The notes beneath the pieces are model-generated. The model did not search any database and was not told where the DNA came from. It saw only the letters and a list, made by a program, of their open reading frames with translations. This document shows positions 1 through 7,255 of a stretch of DNA of 26,064 nt, piece by piece. Position numbers and translations under genes: made by a program. Position 1 is the first letter of the stretch; each line of letters starts with the position of its first letter. The DNA is from UKL13-2 sp043773745 (GTDB lineage: Bacteria > Pseudomonadota > Gammaproteobacteria > Burkholderiales > Usitatibacteraceae), in assembly GCA_043773745.1 (NCBI GenBank), contig JAYVEV010000089.1, positions 1 to 26,064 on the forward strand, in the 5' to 3' direction.

Positions 1-78
1 ATGGTCGAAGGGCCAGAGCGCATTAAGGTAAAAGCGCTGGCAGATACGGTGGCGGATGCGGTTCGCGCGGCGGCTTGA
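1..78 (+). CDS. glmM: Phosphoglucosamine mutase, C-terminal end only
   Basis: An open frame enters from the left edge and stops with TGA at 76-78. The visible 25 residues begin MVEGPERIKVKALADTVADA, which resembles the RVMVEG...AxxLADxVA tail of the last GlmM domain, where the family ends. GlmM converts glucosamine-6-phosphate to glucosamine-1-phosphate for UDP-GlcNAc synthesis in the cytoplasm. The ATG at position 1 is internal, not a start. Context supports the call: glmM sits next to secG and tRNA-Leu(GAG) in E. coli, and both of those occur later in this window. With so little protein visible the identification rests on the tail motif plus synteny. Confidence 0.65.
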   Translation: MVEGPERIKVKALADTVADAVRAAA

Positions 79-184
79 GGGATGGCGTATTAAAAACAAG
101 GTGCCCGTCCAGCTTGCCGTTGAAGACATTATTGCTTCAAAAGCCCCGCCAGTAATTGAGTTTCTCGTTTTTATTACATATGTG

Positions 185-1366
185 CTATTGAATCAATGCG
201 CCGCTTTTCCGTAAAAAAGTGAGATCGACAAAATTCGAGCCACGATCATTTTTGGATGTGAAAACCAGCGTCATCCCTTCCAGGTCAAAACGCTTTTCGC
301 CGCTTAGTGATGCGGCGATATTGGCACGGGATAAATCGTGCCCACTTCGCTCGAGTGCCCGCACTAACCCTTTGGCGGCCAAAAACCCTTCGAGCGTGAG
401 ATGCGAAAGAGGCTCATCGCGATATTTTTTCATCAGGGTACGGTGTTCAAACTGCAGCTTGGTCGTGTTTGCCTCGGGATGCGGAACAACCTGCGTGAGC
501 ATGGCGCCCGCCGCGAAATCAGGGGTGGCAAGCTCAATCAAGGTGCGATGGTTGATGGTCGAAAAGCCCACCACGTTGGCACCTTTATTGAGCGGGCGGA
601 AGCGCCTTAAAAATTCTGCGCTTGAAATCGTATCGGCCGCAATCACCACGACCTGCGCCTTTATTTTAGTGAGTCCCCGGCTAATCGCATCAATATTTTT
701 GAGATCGGTATTGAGCACGCTGCTGTTCATTAGTGTCAGGCCGCGCGCTTTGAGTTGGGCGGCCATTTCTTTTCCGATGGTCGCACCAAACGCATTGTCG
801 GTGGTGACCACGGCGAACGTGGTGTTACCGAGCAAACTGAAGTGTTGAATGATGTGTCTGGCTTCATCGCGATAGGTCGGACGGACAAAATAAATACGGT
901 CCGTACCTTTGTCCAGTTCGGCCCCGCTTAACGGTGCGTACAACGTTATTCCCGATGCCTTAAAGGCGCTGTCTTTGGCAAGCGCCTGCAAACCCTCATC
1001 ACCCATAAAACCAAACAGCACATTAGCTCTCTGCTTGTCGATCAGCTCATGCGTGAGAGCAACCATATTCATGGCTTTGCCTTCATCATCTTTAAGTAGC
1101 ACCGTAATTTTGCGGCCGTTGACCCCGCCCTGTGCATTGATATGATCAAAATAAGTTCGTGCTCCGGCCACATAATCGCGGCTGATATCGCTATTGAGGC
1201 CAGACTGGTCAGTCACAATCCCAACCTTGATATCCTGGCCCCATACATTAGTGATAGTCGTTGATAACAGAAGACATATCACTGCAACAACCGAAAAGAG
1301 GAGCTTTTCCACGCGAAATTTTGTGCCTTCAACAGGCTTCAGCAAGGCGTTTTGAGCAGACATCAT
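185..1366 (-). CDS. Periplasmic substrate-binding protein, LivK / branched-chain amino-acid ABC family
   Basis: The 393-residue protein has a long charged n-region, a hydrophobic signal core (LLFSVVAVICLLLS, about residues 22-36) and a likely cleavage near VWG-QDIKVGI. The mature part has the two-lobed type I binding-protein pattern: IKVGIVTDQSGLNSD, then YVAGARTYFDHINAQGGVNGRKI, typical of the Peripla_BP_6 (LivJ/LivK, urea/amide) family. Such proteins capture amino acids, amides or urea in the periplasm and hand them to an ABC permease. No permease or ATPase of that class is in the window, so it is an orphan and its ligand is unknown. It lies downstream of the pst operon but behind a strong terminator, so it probably has its own promoter. 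Two ATGs (1366 and 1363) are possible starts and no strong Shine-Dalgarno decides between them. Confidence 0.85.
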   Translation of the reverse strand: MMSAQNALLKPVEGTKFRVEKLLFSVVAVICLLLSTTITNVWGQDIKVGIVTDQSGLNSDISRDYVAGARTYFDHINAQGGVNGRKITVLLKDDEGKAMNMVALTHELIDKQRANVLFGFMGDEGLQALAKDSAFKASGITLYAPLSGAELDKGTDRIYFVRPTYRDEARHIIQHFSLLGNTTFAVVTTDNAFGATIGKEMAAQLKARGLTLMNSSVLNTDLKNIDAISRGLTKIKAQVVVIAADTISSAEFLRRFRPLNKGANVVGFSTINHRTLIELATPDFAAGAMLTQVVPHPEANTTKLQFEHRTLMKKYRDEPLSHLTLEGFLAAKGLVRALERSGHDLSRANIAASLSGEKRFDLEGMTLVFTSKNDRGSNFVDLTFLRKSGALIQ

Positions 1367-1492
1367 TTTCTATCGACACCGTTAATAATTAAGTAAGGTG
1401 ACAGGATAGATTCTGAATGTTGCGCTATCGAGACAATCCGCCGAGAGGGACTGTTATGATGATTTATGTCACTATGAAAGTGGCCGTGAAGC

Positions 1493-1517
1493 AAAAAAAG
1501 CCTGATTTTATTCAGGC
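1493..1517 (-). terminator. Rho-independent terminator of the pst operon
   Basis: GCCTGA (1500-1505) and TCAGGC (1512-1517) form a perfect 6-bp stem with a 6-base loop. Read on the minus strand the stem is followed by seven Ts (1499-1493). It lies about 30 bases past the pstB stop. The other side has GTTTTTGTTT, so it may also work for transcription in the plus direction. Confidence 0.85.
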
Positions 1518-1547
1518 GTTTTTGTTTGAGCGAAGATGTTTTTGAGA

Positions 1548-2330
1548 TTAACCAAATCGTCCGGTGATGTAGTCTTCCGTTTCTTTTCGCTTGGGCTTGA
1601 TAAAGATTTCATCGGTCACGCCGTATTCCATCAGCTCACCTAAATACATATACGCGGTGTAGTCGGATACTCGCGCGGCCTGCTGCATATTGTGGGTGAC
1701 GATGGCGATGGTGTAATCGGCTTTCAGCTCGTGCAGCAGCTCTTCAATTTTCGCGGTTGAAATGGGATCGAGCGCCGAGGTCGGTTCGTCCAATAATACG
1801 ACTTCTGGTTTCACCGCAACGGCGCGCGCAATGCACAGGCGCTGTTGCTGCCCCCCCGAAAGTGACAAGCCGCTTTGCTTCAGCTTGTCCTTTGCCTCGT
1901 TCCAGATGGCCGCTTTGTTGAGTGCCCACTCAACACGTTCGTCCATTTCGGCCTTGGATAAATTTTCGTAGAGCTTCACACCGAAAGCGATATTGTCGTA
2001 AATCGACATGGGGAACGGCGTTGGTTTTTGAAACACCATGCCAACCCTGGCGCGCAGGAGATTCAGATCCTGGCCTTTTTCAAGCACGTTCTGTCCATTC
2101 ATGATGATCCTGCCCTCAGCCCGCTGGCCGGGATATAAATCGTACATGCGGTTAAAGGTGCGCAGCAAGGTTGATTTTCCGCAGCCGGAGGGACCGATAA
2201 ATGCGGTGATGCGCCGCTCTAGAATGTCGAGATTAATATTCTTTAATCCCTGAAAACTGCCATAAAAAAACTGCAGATTATCAACCTTGACTTTAACGGC
2301 AGGCGGCGCGGAGGAGACGATTTGGTTCAT
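1548..2330 (-). CDS. pstB: Phosphate ABC transporter ATPase PstB
   Basis: This is the ATP-hydrolysing subunit of the high-affinity phosphate importer, attached to the inner face of the membrane. At 260 residues it has the family length. Visible motifs are Walker A GPSGCGKST (about residues 46-54), Q-loop QKPTPFPMSIYDN (from Q101), signature LSGGQQQRL (about 157-165) and Walker B VVLLDEPTSALD (about 177-188). QKPTPFPMSI and the final YITGRFG are PstB-specific among ABC ATPases. It is the last gene of pstSCAB, 38 bases after pstA, and is followed by a strong terminator. phoU, which normally follows pstB in proteobacteria, is not present. Confidence 0.97.
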   Translation of the reverse strand: MNQIVSSAPPAVKVKVDNLQFFYGSFQGLKNINLDILERRITAFIGPSGCGKSTLLRTFNRMYDLYPGQRAEGRIIMNGQNVLEKGQDLNLLRARVGMVFQKPTPFPMSIYDNIAFGVKLYENLSKAEMDERVEWALNKAAIWNEAKDKLKQSGLSLSGGQQQRLCIARAVAVKPEVVLLDEPTSALDPISTAKIEELLHELKADYTIAIVTHNMQQAARVSDYTAYMYLGELMEYGVTDEIFIKPKRKETEDYITGRFG

Positions 2331-2368
2331 TTATGTTCCATCTTTTTGATTGGTGCAGTTTGGTTGTA

Positions 2369-3211
2369 CTAGCTTTTCTGGCGCTGATCAAACAGCGCGC
2401 GGGCAAATATATTCAATGCCAATACGGAGAAAGTAATGAGCATTGCACCAGCCCATGCCAGCGATACCCAATTCTCAAACGGGCTCATGGCGAATTGAAA
2501 AATAACCACCGGCAAGTTGGCCATCGGCTCATTCATATCGGCCGACCAGAATTGGTTATTTAAGGCAGTAAATAACAACGGAGCGGTTTCACCGCTGATA
2601 CGGGCGACCGCCAACAACACACCCGTCATCACGCCGCCTTTCACGGCACGCAGGGCGACATACAAAATCATTTTCCACTGCGGCGCACCTAACGCGGCAG
2701 CGGCTTCACGCAAGCTGGTTGGCACCAGCGTGAGCATATTTTCGGTGGTGCGGACCACCACGGGAATGGCAATCAGGGCCAGTGCGCAAGATCCCGCCCA
2801 GCCTGAGAAATGTTTCACTTGTGCCACATAGATGGCGTAAATAAACAATCCCAAAATAATCGACGGTGCAGATAGTAAAATATCGTTGATGAATCGCGTG
2901 GTCGGGCCAACCCAACCGCGAGTACCGAACTCCGCTAAATAGATGCCGGCCAAAATACCAATGGGAGTTGCAACCAGTGTGGCTACGCCCACCATGACCA
3001 GGCTGCCAAAAATAGCATTGGCTAGGCCGCCCTCACTGCCGGGTGGCGGCGTCATTTGCGTGAAGATGGCGATATTCAAGCCACCCATTCCTTTAGAGAC
3101 CAGAACAAATAAAATCCAGAATAAAAATGCCATGCCGATCGACATGGCCGCCATCGCCAGTATCAGTGCCACACGGTTGATGAAAAGCCTTTTTCTATAA
3201 AGCGCGCTCAT
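2369..3211 (-). CDS. pstA: Phosphate ABC transporter permease PstA
   Basis: This 280-residue integral membrane protein forms half of the phosphate channel with PstC. It shows about six hydrophobic segments (the first at about residues 14-38) and the cytoplasmic coupling (EAA) loop LREAAAALGAPQWKMI at about residues 168-183, followed by the PstA-typical VARISGETAPLLFTA. The start is fixed by a 4-base ATGA overlap with the pstC stop (3208-3211), which implies translational coupling. The signature ISGETAPLL distinguishes PstA from PstC, which has LGRALGETMAV at the same place. Confidence 0.96.
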   Translation of the reverse strand: MSALYRKRLFINRVALILAMAAMSIGMAFLFWILFVLVSKGMGGLNIAIFTQMTPPPGSEGGLANAIFGSLVMVGVATLVATPIGILAGIYLAEFGTRGWVGPTTRFINDILLSAPSIILGLFIYAIYVAQVKHFSGWAGSCALALIAIPVVVRTTENMLTLVPTSLREAAAALGAPQWKMILYVALRAVKGGVMTGVLLAVARISGETAPLLFTALNNQFWSADMNEPMANLPVVIFQFAMSPFENWVSLAWAGAMLITFSVLALNIFARALFDQRQKS

Positions 3212-4236
3212 GTTTTCATGCCTTCTTTTTTCGCGAGTTGCGCTAGCATTAGTTTGGCCAGCGCCAACACCACGAATGTCAGCAAGAACAACACCAGTCC
3301 CAACGAGATCAGTGCCGAGATATGTAATTCATGACTTGCCTCGGCGAATTCATTGGCCAGTGTGGAGGCAATTGACGAACCGGGTGCAAACAGTGATGCG
3401 GCAATTTTGGGTGTGTTGCCGATCACAAACGTAACCGCCATGGTCTCGCCAAGCGCTCGGCCCAGCCCCAGCATAATGCCGCCAACAACGCCCGCCTTTG
3501 TGAACGGCAACACGATATAACGCACCACTTCCCAGGTCGTCGCGCCGACACCATAGGCGGACTCTTTGAGCATCGGCGGCACCACTTCAAAAACATCACG
3601 CATGACCGACGCTATAAACGGAATCACCATCACTGCCAGTATGATGCCCGCTGCCAAAACCCCGATGCCCATTGAGGCGCCTTGAAATAGCTGGCCGATG
3701 TAGGGCAGCGGGCCCAGGTATTTTGTCAAAGCGGGCTGGATGTATTCCGAAAAAATCGGCGCAAAAATAAACAGGCCCCACATGCCATAAATAATGCTTG
3801 GAATGCCGGCAAGTAACTCGACGGCAGTACCCAGCGGGCGCTTAAGCCAGGCAGGGCATAGCTCAGTCAGAAATACCGCAATGCCAAAGCTGATCGGGAT
3901 GCCAAACAGGAGCGCAATAACGGACGTCATGACAGTGCCATAAATCGCGTTTGCGGCACCATAATTATGGGTAACCGGGTTCCATTCGGTGCTGGTCAAA
4001 AAGCCCAAGCCAAATTTTTCAAAAATAGGGATTGAGCCTTGAATCAGCGAAAAAATAATCGCGCCCAAAATAAGCAGCACGAACAACGCGAACATCAGCG
4101 TCGTGTAGCGAAAAGCGGTATCTTGCCAGCGTTGCCGGGCTAATTTGCTTGCCAAGGCTTGTAATTGTTGTTCACGCGACACGTATTGGCCCTTAGCGGT
4201 CAATGGGGAAGAGGCATCAATGCCAGCGATGCTCAT
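3208..4236 (-). CDS. pstC: Phosphate ABC transporter permease PstC
   Basis: This 342-residue permease partners PstA. It has a hydrophilic N-terminal arm of about 45 residues, then a first membrane segment (TLMFALFVLLILGAIIFSLI) and about five more. The periplasmic FLTSTEWNPV motif and the coupling loop LKESAYGVGATTWEVV followed by GLGRALGETMAV are PstC hallmarks. An AGGA lies about 10 bases before the ATG at 4236. It is separated from pstS by 285 bases that contain a terminator (4422-4464) and an inverted-repeat element (4263-4411). Transcription of pstCAB must therefore come from read-through or from a start inside that gap. Confidence 0.96.
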   Translation of the reverse strand: MSIAGIDASSPLTAKGQYVSREQQLQALASKLARQRWQDTAFRYTTLMFALFVLLILGAIIFSLIQGSIPIFEKFGLGFLTSTEWNPVTHNYGAANAIYGTVMTSVIALLFGIPISFGIAVFLTELCPAWLKRPLGTAVELLAGIPSIIYGMWGLFIFAPIFSEYIQPALTKYLGPLPYIGQLFQGASMGIGVLAAGIILAVMVIPFIASVMRDVFEVVPPMLKESAYGVGATTWEVVRYIVLPFTKAGVVGGIMLGLGRALGETMAVTFVIGNTPKIAASLFAPGSSIASTLANEFAEASHELHISALISLGLVLFLLTFVVLALAKLMLAQLAKKEGMKT

Positions 4237-4262
4237 GAGTATTACATCCTATTCTACTGAAG

Positions 4263-4411
4263 GGCACCTTTAAAAATCCAAATTTCGTCTCGATACGTTG
4301 TTGTTCACAAAAAATATCTTTCTACACATTAAATATATGCTGCGCCGATATTTTTTGTTCACGCCTGATCGTAAATAAGCTCACTTAGAACTTTGAATTT
4401 TTAGAGGTGCC
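4263..4411 (-). repeat. Candidate MITE or nested palindromic element with 20-bp terminal inverted repeats
   Basis: GGCACCTTTAAAAATCCAAA (4263-4282) and TTTGAATTTTTAGAGGTGCC (4392-4411) are inverted repeats that match at 18 of 20 positions. Nearly concentric inside them is a second, perfect 12-bp inverted pair, ACAAAAAATATC (4307-4318) and GATATTTTTTGT (4347-4358). The 149-bp unit has no coding capacity and is richer in A+T than its neighbours. Size, terminal repeats and position between two operon genes fit a miniature inverted-repeat transposable element. No clean target-site duplication is visible: GAAG occurs on both sides but offset by two bases on the right. A transcribed regulatory hairpin is the alternative. 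Strand is nominal. Confidence 0.5.
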
Positions 4412-4421
4412 TGGAAGCTGT

Positions 4422-4464
4422 AAAAAATCGGGCCACCTGCGCATACATTTGCGCAAGCGGCCCG
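4422..4464 (-). terminator. Rho-independent terminator after pstS
   Basis: CGGGCC (4429-4434) pairs with GGCCCG (4459-4464), and TGCGCA (4438-4443) pairs with TGCGCA (4450-4455), with a short internal mismatch and a 6-base loop. On the minus strand the stem is followed by A and six Ts (4427-4422). It lies about 58 bases after the pstS stop. Partial termination here would give more PstS than PstCAB, the usual need for a periplasmic binding protein. Confidence 0.85.
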
Positions 4465-4521
4465 CATTCCCTATTTCAATTTCAACTATTCACTCACAAC
4501 AAAATTGCGATCGCCCAGCAC

Positions 4522-5574
4522 CTATTTCCAAACGGGTTGGCCAGCGGCATTTTTGATCTCACTCTTCCACATGGCTTGTACCAGCTTTACGGCGTTATCC
4601 GGCATCGGCACGTAGTCCATTTCTGCTGCTGACTTGGCACCATTTTTGTATGACCACTCAAAAAACTTGAGTACGGCCAGTGCCTTTTCTGGCTTGTCCT
4701 GTGATTTGTGCATGAGGATGAAGGAAGCGCCGCTGATGGGGTAACTATCTTTACCTGGCTGGTCAGTCAGCACCAGAAAAAAGCCCGGTGCTTTTGCCCA
4801 ATCGGCATTGGCTGTGGCGGCCTGAAAAGTCAAATCATCAGGCTGAATAAAGTTACCAGCTTGATTTTTAATTGCGGCGTGTGTCATTTTATTTTTCTTG
4901 GCATACGCATACTCGACATAGCCAATTGAACCCTTGATTCGCTGCACATACGCGGCTACACCTTCGTTACCTTTACCGCCCACCCCTTCAGGCCAGGCAA
5001 CAGACTGATCTGCACCGACTTTTGTTTTCCACTCGGTGCTAACCTTAGCGAGGTAATCCGTGAATAAAAATGTCGTGCCTGAGCCATCAGAGCGGCGCAC
5101 CACAGTGATCGGATCAGCAGGCAATTTCAGGGTTGGGTTCAAGTCACCGATGGCTTTATCGTTCCAGGTTTTAATCTGGCCCAGAAAAATATTGGCAACA
5201 ACAGGACCGGTCAAACGCATGGCGCCAGCGGCAACACCATCAAGATTCACGACCAGTACCACACCACCAATAATGGCGGGGAATTGTACCAAGCCACCCT
5301 TAGCGAGTTCTTCTGGCGTTAGCGGACGGTCAGATGCGCCGAAATCAACCGTCTTGGCGCCGATCTGGCGGATGCCGCCACCCGAGCCAATTGATTGATA
5401 GTTCATGCTACTGCCAGACACTTTTTTGTAGTCATCAGCCCATTTTGCATAAATGGGATAGGGGAACGTGGCGCCCGCACCGGTTATATCGGTGGCATGG
5501 CTGGAGGTGGCGAACAGGCTGACGGTGGTAATGGCGCTCGCCGCCAAGCTTGTAAAGATTCGTTTCAAAGTCAT
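4522..5574 (-). CDS. pstS: Phosphate-binding periplasmic protein PstS
   Basis: PstS binds phosphate in the periplasm and delivers it to PstCAB. I place the start at the ATG whose complement ends at 5574 (MTLKRIFTSL, 350 residues). It has GGAG about seven bases upstream and begins a normal signal peptide cleaved near SSHA-TDITGAG. The frame remains open upstream to 5637, but that would add 21 residues in front of the signal peptide and run over the promoter. Phosphate-binding signatures are GAGATFPYPIYAKW, IGSGGGIRQI, DFGASDRPL and VRRSDGSGTTFLFTDYL. The gene is preceded by a Pho box and followed by a terminator. Confidence 0.96.
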   Translation of the reverse strand: MTLKRIFTSLAASAITTVSLFATSSHATDITGAGATFPYPIYAKWADDYKKVSGSSMNYQSIGSGGGIRQIGAKTVDFGASDRPLTPEELAKGGLVQFPAIIGGVVLVVNLDGVAAGAMRLTGPVVANIFLGQIKTWNDKAIGDLNPTLKLPADPITVVRRSDGSGTTFLFTDYLAKVSTEWKTKVGADQSVAWPEGVGGKGNEGVAAYVQRIKGSIGYVEYAYAKKNKMTHAAIKNQAGNFIQPDDLTFQAATANADWAKAPGFFLVLTDQPGKDSYPISGASFILMHKSQDKPEKALAVLKFFEWSYKNGAKSAAEMDYVPMPDNAVKLVQAMWKSEIKNAAGQPVWK

Positions 5575-5636
5575 TTTTGATCTCCGGTTAATCATAAAAA
5601 TATGCGGTGTTTCTAAATATTTTTTTAGTTGTTGCA

Positions 5637-5670
5637 AGGATAGGGCTGAAATATGACGGCTTTATGACAC
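5637..5670 (-). promoter_or_regulatory. Pho box and -10 element of the pst promoter
   Basis: The minus strand of 5653-5670 reads GTGTCATAAAGCCGTCAT, matching the PhoB consensus CTGTCATAWAWCTGTCAY at 15 of 18 positions, with two TGTCAT-like half sites in 11-bp register. A TATCCT -10 (5642-5637) follows after a 10-base gap, the arrangement of PhoB-activated promoters where the box replaces the -35. It lies about 80 bases upstream of the pstS ATG, so the operon should be induced by phosphate starvation. phoB and phoR are not in the window. Confidence 0.85.
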
Positions 5671-5955
5671 TCTGGGCGCGCTTCACAGCGAGGATGTATA
5701 GGAAGTGGATTTCGCCATGTTCGACGTAGGCAGGCAATATTGGCTTCCCTATATGTTCACTGATCTGTGATGCAGTAAAAATCAATTTTATTTGCTTAGA
5801 TTGTTTTACAATCAAGGCAATATCGCAAAAACATAAGAAAACCGTTTAAGAGTGAGAAGGCCGATGGTGTTGGTCCACTTACTCTCGCATTGGTTTGGCA
5901 GTAATTATTAATTTAATGGTGCACCACGCTTGTCTTTGCTTTTGATATTCCAATA
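5671..5955. other. Intergenic region between divergent pstS and the exporter operon
   Basis: Beyond the Pho box I see no gene here. The stretch is A+T-rich towards 5955. It contains a small inverted repeat GATTG-TTTTA-CAATC (5799-5813), which might be an operator or hairpin. TTGGTT (5890-5895) and TTTAAT (5912-5917), 16 bases apart, make a weak promoter candidate for the exporter operon. A frame on the minus strand (5588-5815) crosses the Pho box, resembles nothing and was not called. Confidence 0.4.
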
Positions 5956-7203
5956 ATGACAAAAAAACTTTTCCGGCAAGAAGCCATCGATGCCCAACGC
6001 GAGAAATTCTTTGGCGAGGCAACCGTTGCCCGTCCGGTCACTCTATGGGCAATGACGGCACTGGCTATTGGTGCCGCTGCCATGATGATTACGGTGGCGG
6101 TGTGGGGCCACTACACGCGACGCGAAAGGGTTGAAGGCTTCCTGGCCCTCGATATCGGTGCGGCCCGGGTGCAGATACCCGATGCGGGCCGGGTGGCTGA
6201 GCTGATGGTGCGCGAAGGGCTGGAAGTGACCGCGGGCGCGCCCTTGGCGCGAATTTCATATGATCGTTCAACGGAGGCTTCATCGTCCACCGGCGCCCTG
6301 GTGTCGGGTGAACTTGCACAGCGCCGCATCATTCTGGCAAAAGAACAAGAACAGCTGCGTGAACTAGGGCAGCAGCAGGTTCAGCAACAGCGTAAAAAAG
6401 TAGTCGATTTGCAAACCGAGCTTCAGCAACTTGACCGCGAAATGAAGCTACAGGAGAAACGGCTCAATTCGGCGCGCGAGCAGGCGCAAAAATTTGTGGA
6501 CCTGGCAAAAGACAAATTTTATTCCGATGTGGCGGTTCGCCAGAAGCAGGATGATGTGACCGATCAGGAAATCCGCCTGCAAGCATTGAAGCGCCAGCGT
6601 CTGGCCCTGGATCGCGATCTGTCCAATGCCCAGATGGAAGAACCGGCGATTACACTGAAATCACGTTCACAGGTTGACCAAATTTCACGCCAGATTAGCG
6701 AGGTACAGCAGACTCTGGCAACTGAAGACGCCAAACGTGAGACTGTGATCCGCGCCCCGATTACCGGCACGGTAACCAATATTGCGATTAGCCAGGGGCA
6801 ATCGGTTGCAGCCGATGCATTGCTGGCCACCGTGCTACCGAAGGGCAGCGTGTTGCATGTTGAGTTACTGGTGCCCACCCGTGCGATTGGTTTCGTGACC
6901 AAGGGTAAAAAAGTGGTGATGCGTTATGAGGCGTTTCCGTTTGAGCGCTTTGGGCAGTATCACGGCGTGATCTCTGATGTGAGCCAGACGGTATGGTCTG
7001 CCGGTGAAAAAATCGGGCCCATGACGGTGCGAGAGCCAGTCTACCGGGTGACAGTGACGCTGGAGCAGCAGACGGTCAGCGCATTGGGGCAAACCGTGCC
7101 ATTGCGCTCCGGGATGCTGGTCAATGCCGATATTTTGCTGGAGAAACGCAGCTTGTTCGAATGGATATTTGAGCCGGTTATCCAGCTTAAAGGTAGATTT
7201 TAA
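5956..7203 (+). CDS. HlyD / CvaA-type membrane fusion protein of a peptide exporter
   Basis: This 415-residue periplasmic adaptor should link the ABC exporter encoded just downstream to an outer-membrane channel. A short cytoplasmic arm (MTKKLFRQEAIDAQREKFFG) precedes one membrane segment at about residues 31-50. Then come a first half-lipoyl segment (IPDAGRVAELMVREGLEVTAG), a long Gln/Glu/Lys/Arg-rich coiled coil at about 118-245, and the second half-lipoyl segment (IRAPITGTVTNIAISQGQSV). The C-terminal beta domain has the CvaA-like YEAFPFERFGQYHG motif. The lack of a signal peptide and the single N-terminal anchor match HlyD/CvaA adaptors of type I secretion. No TolC gene is in the window, so it probably uses one encoded elsewhere. 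No clear Shine-Dalgarno precedes the ATG. Confidence 0.92.
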   Translation: MTKKLFRQEAIDAQREKFFGEATVARPVTLWAMTALAIGAAAMMITVAVWGHYTRRERVEGFLALDIGAARVQIPDAGRVAELMVREGLEVTAGAPLARISYDRSTEASSSTGALVSGELAQRRIILAKEQEQLRELGQQQVQQQRKKVVDLQTELQQLDREMKLQEKRLNSAREQAQKFVDLAKDKFYSDVAVRQKQDDVTDQEIRLQALKRQRLALDRDLSNAQMEEPAITLKSRSQVDQISRQISEVQQTLATEDAKRETVIRAPITGTVTNIAISQGQSVAADALLATVLPKGSVLHVELLVPTRAIGFVTKGKKVVMRYEAFPFERFGQYHGVISDVSQTVWSAGEKIGPMTVREPVYRVTVTLEQQTVSALGQTVPLRSGMLVNADILLEKRSLFEWIFEPVIQLKGRF

Positions 7204-7255
7204 AGGCAGATTTTAAGGGGAATTTTGACTATGCCATTAAAGGGACATTGCTGAA

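Noticed and set aside
120..140. TTGAAG / CTTCAA inverted repeat between glmM and the LivK-type gene as a terminator
   Set aside because: The stem is short and A+T-rich and no T run follows it on either strand.
219..848. A 209-codon frame on the plus strand
   Set aside because: It is antisense to the LivK-type gene, whose signal peptide and fold are clear; the product is Ser/Arg-rich and low in complexity.
5575..5637. A longer pstS start 21 codons upstream
   Set aside because: It puts extra residues before a good signal peptide and starts at or before the expected transcription start; the ATG ending at 5574 has GGAG in place.
5588..5815. A 75-codon frame on the minus strand upstream of pstS
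   Set aside because: It runs over the Pho box, the -10 and the pstS ribosome site, has no own ribosome site and resembles no family.
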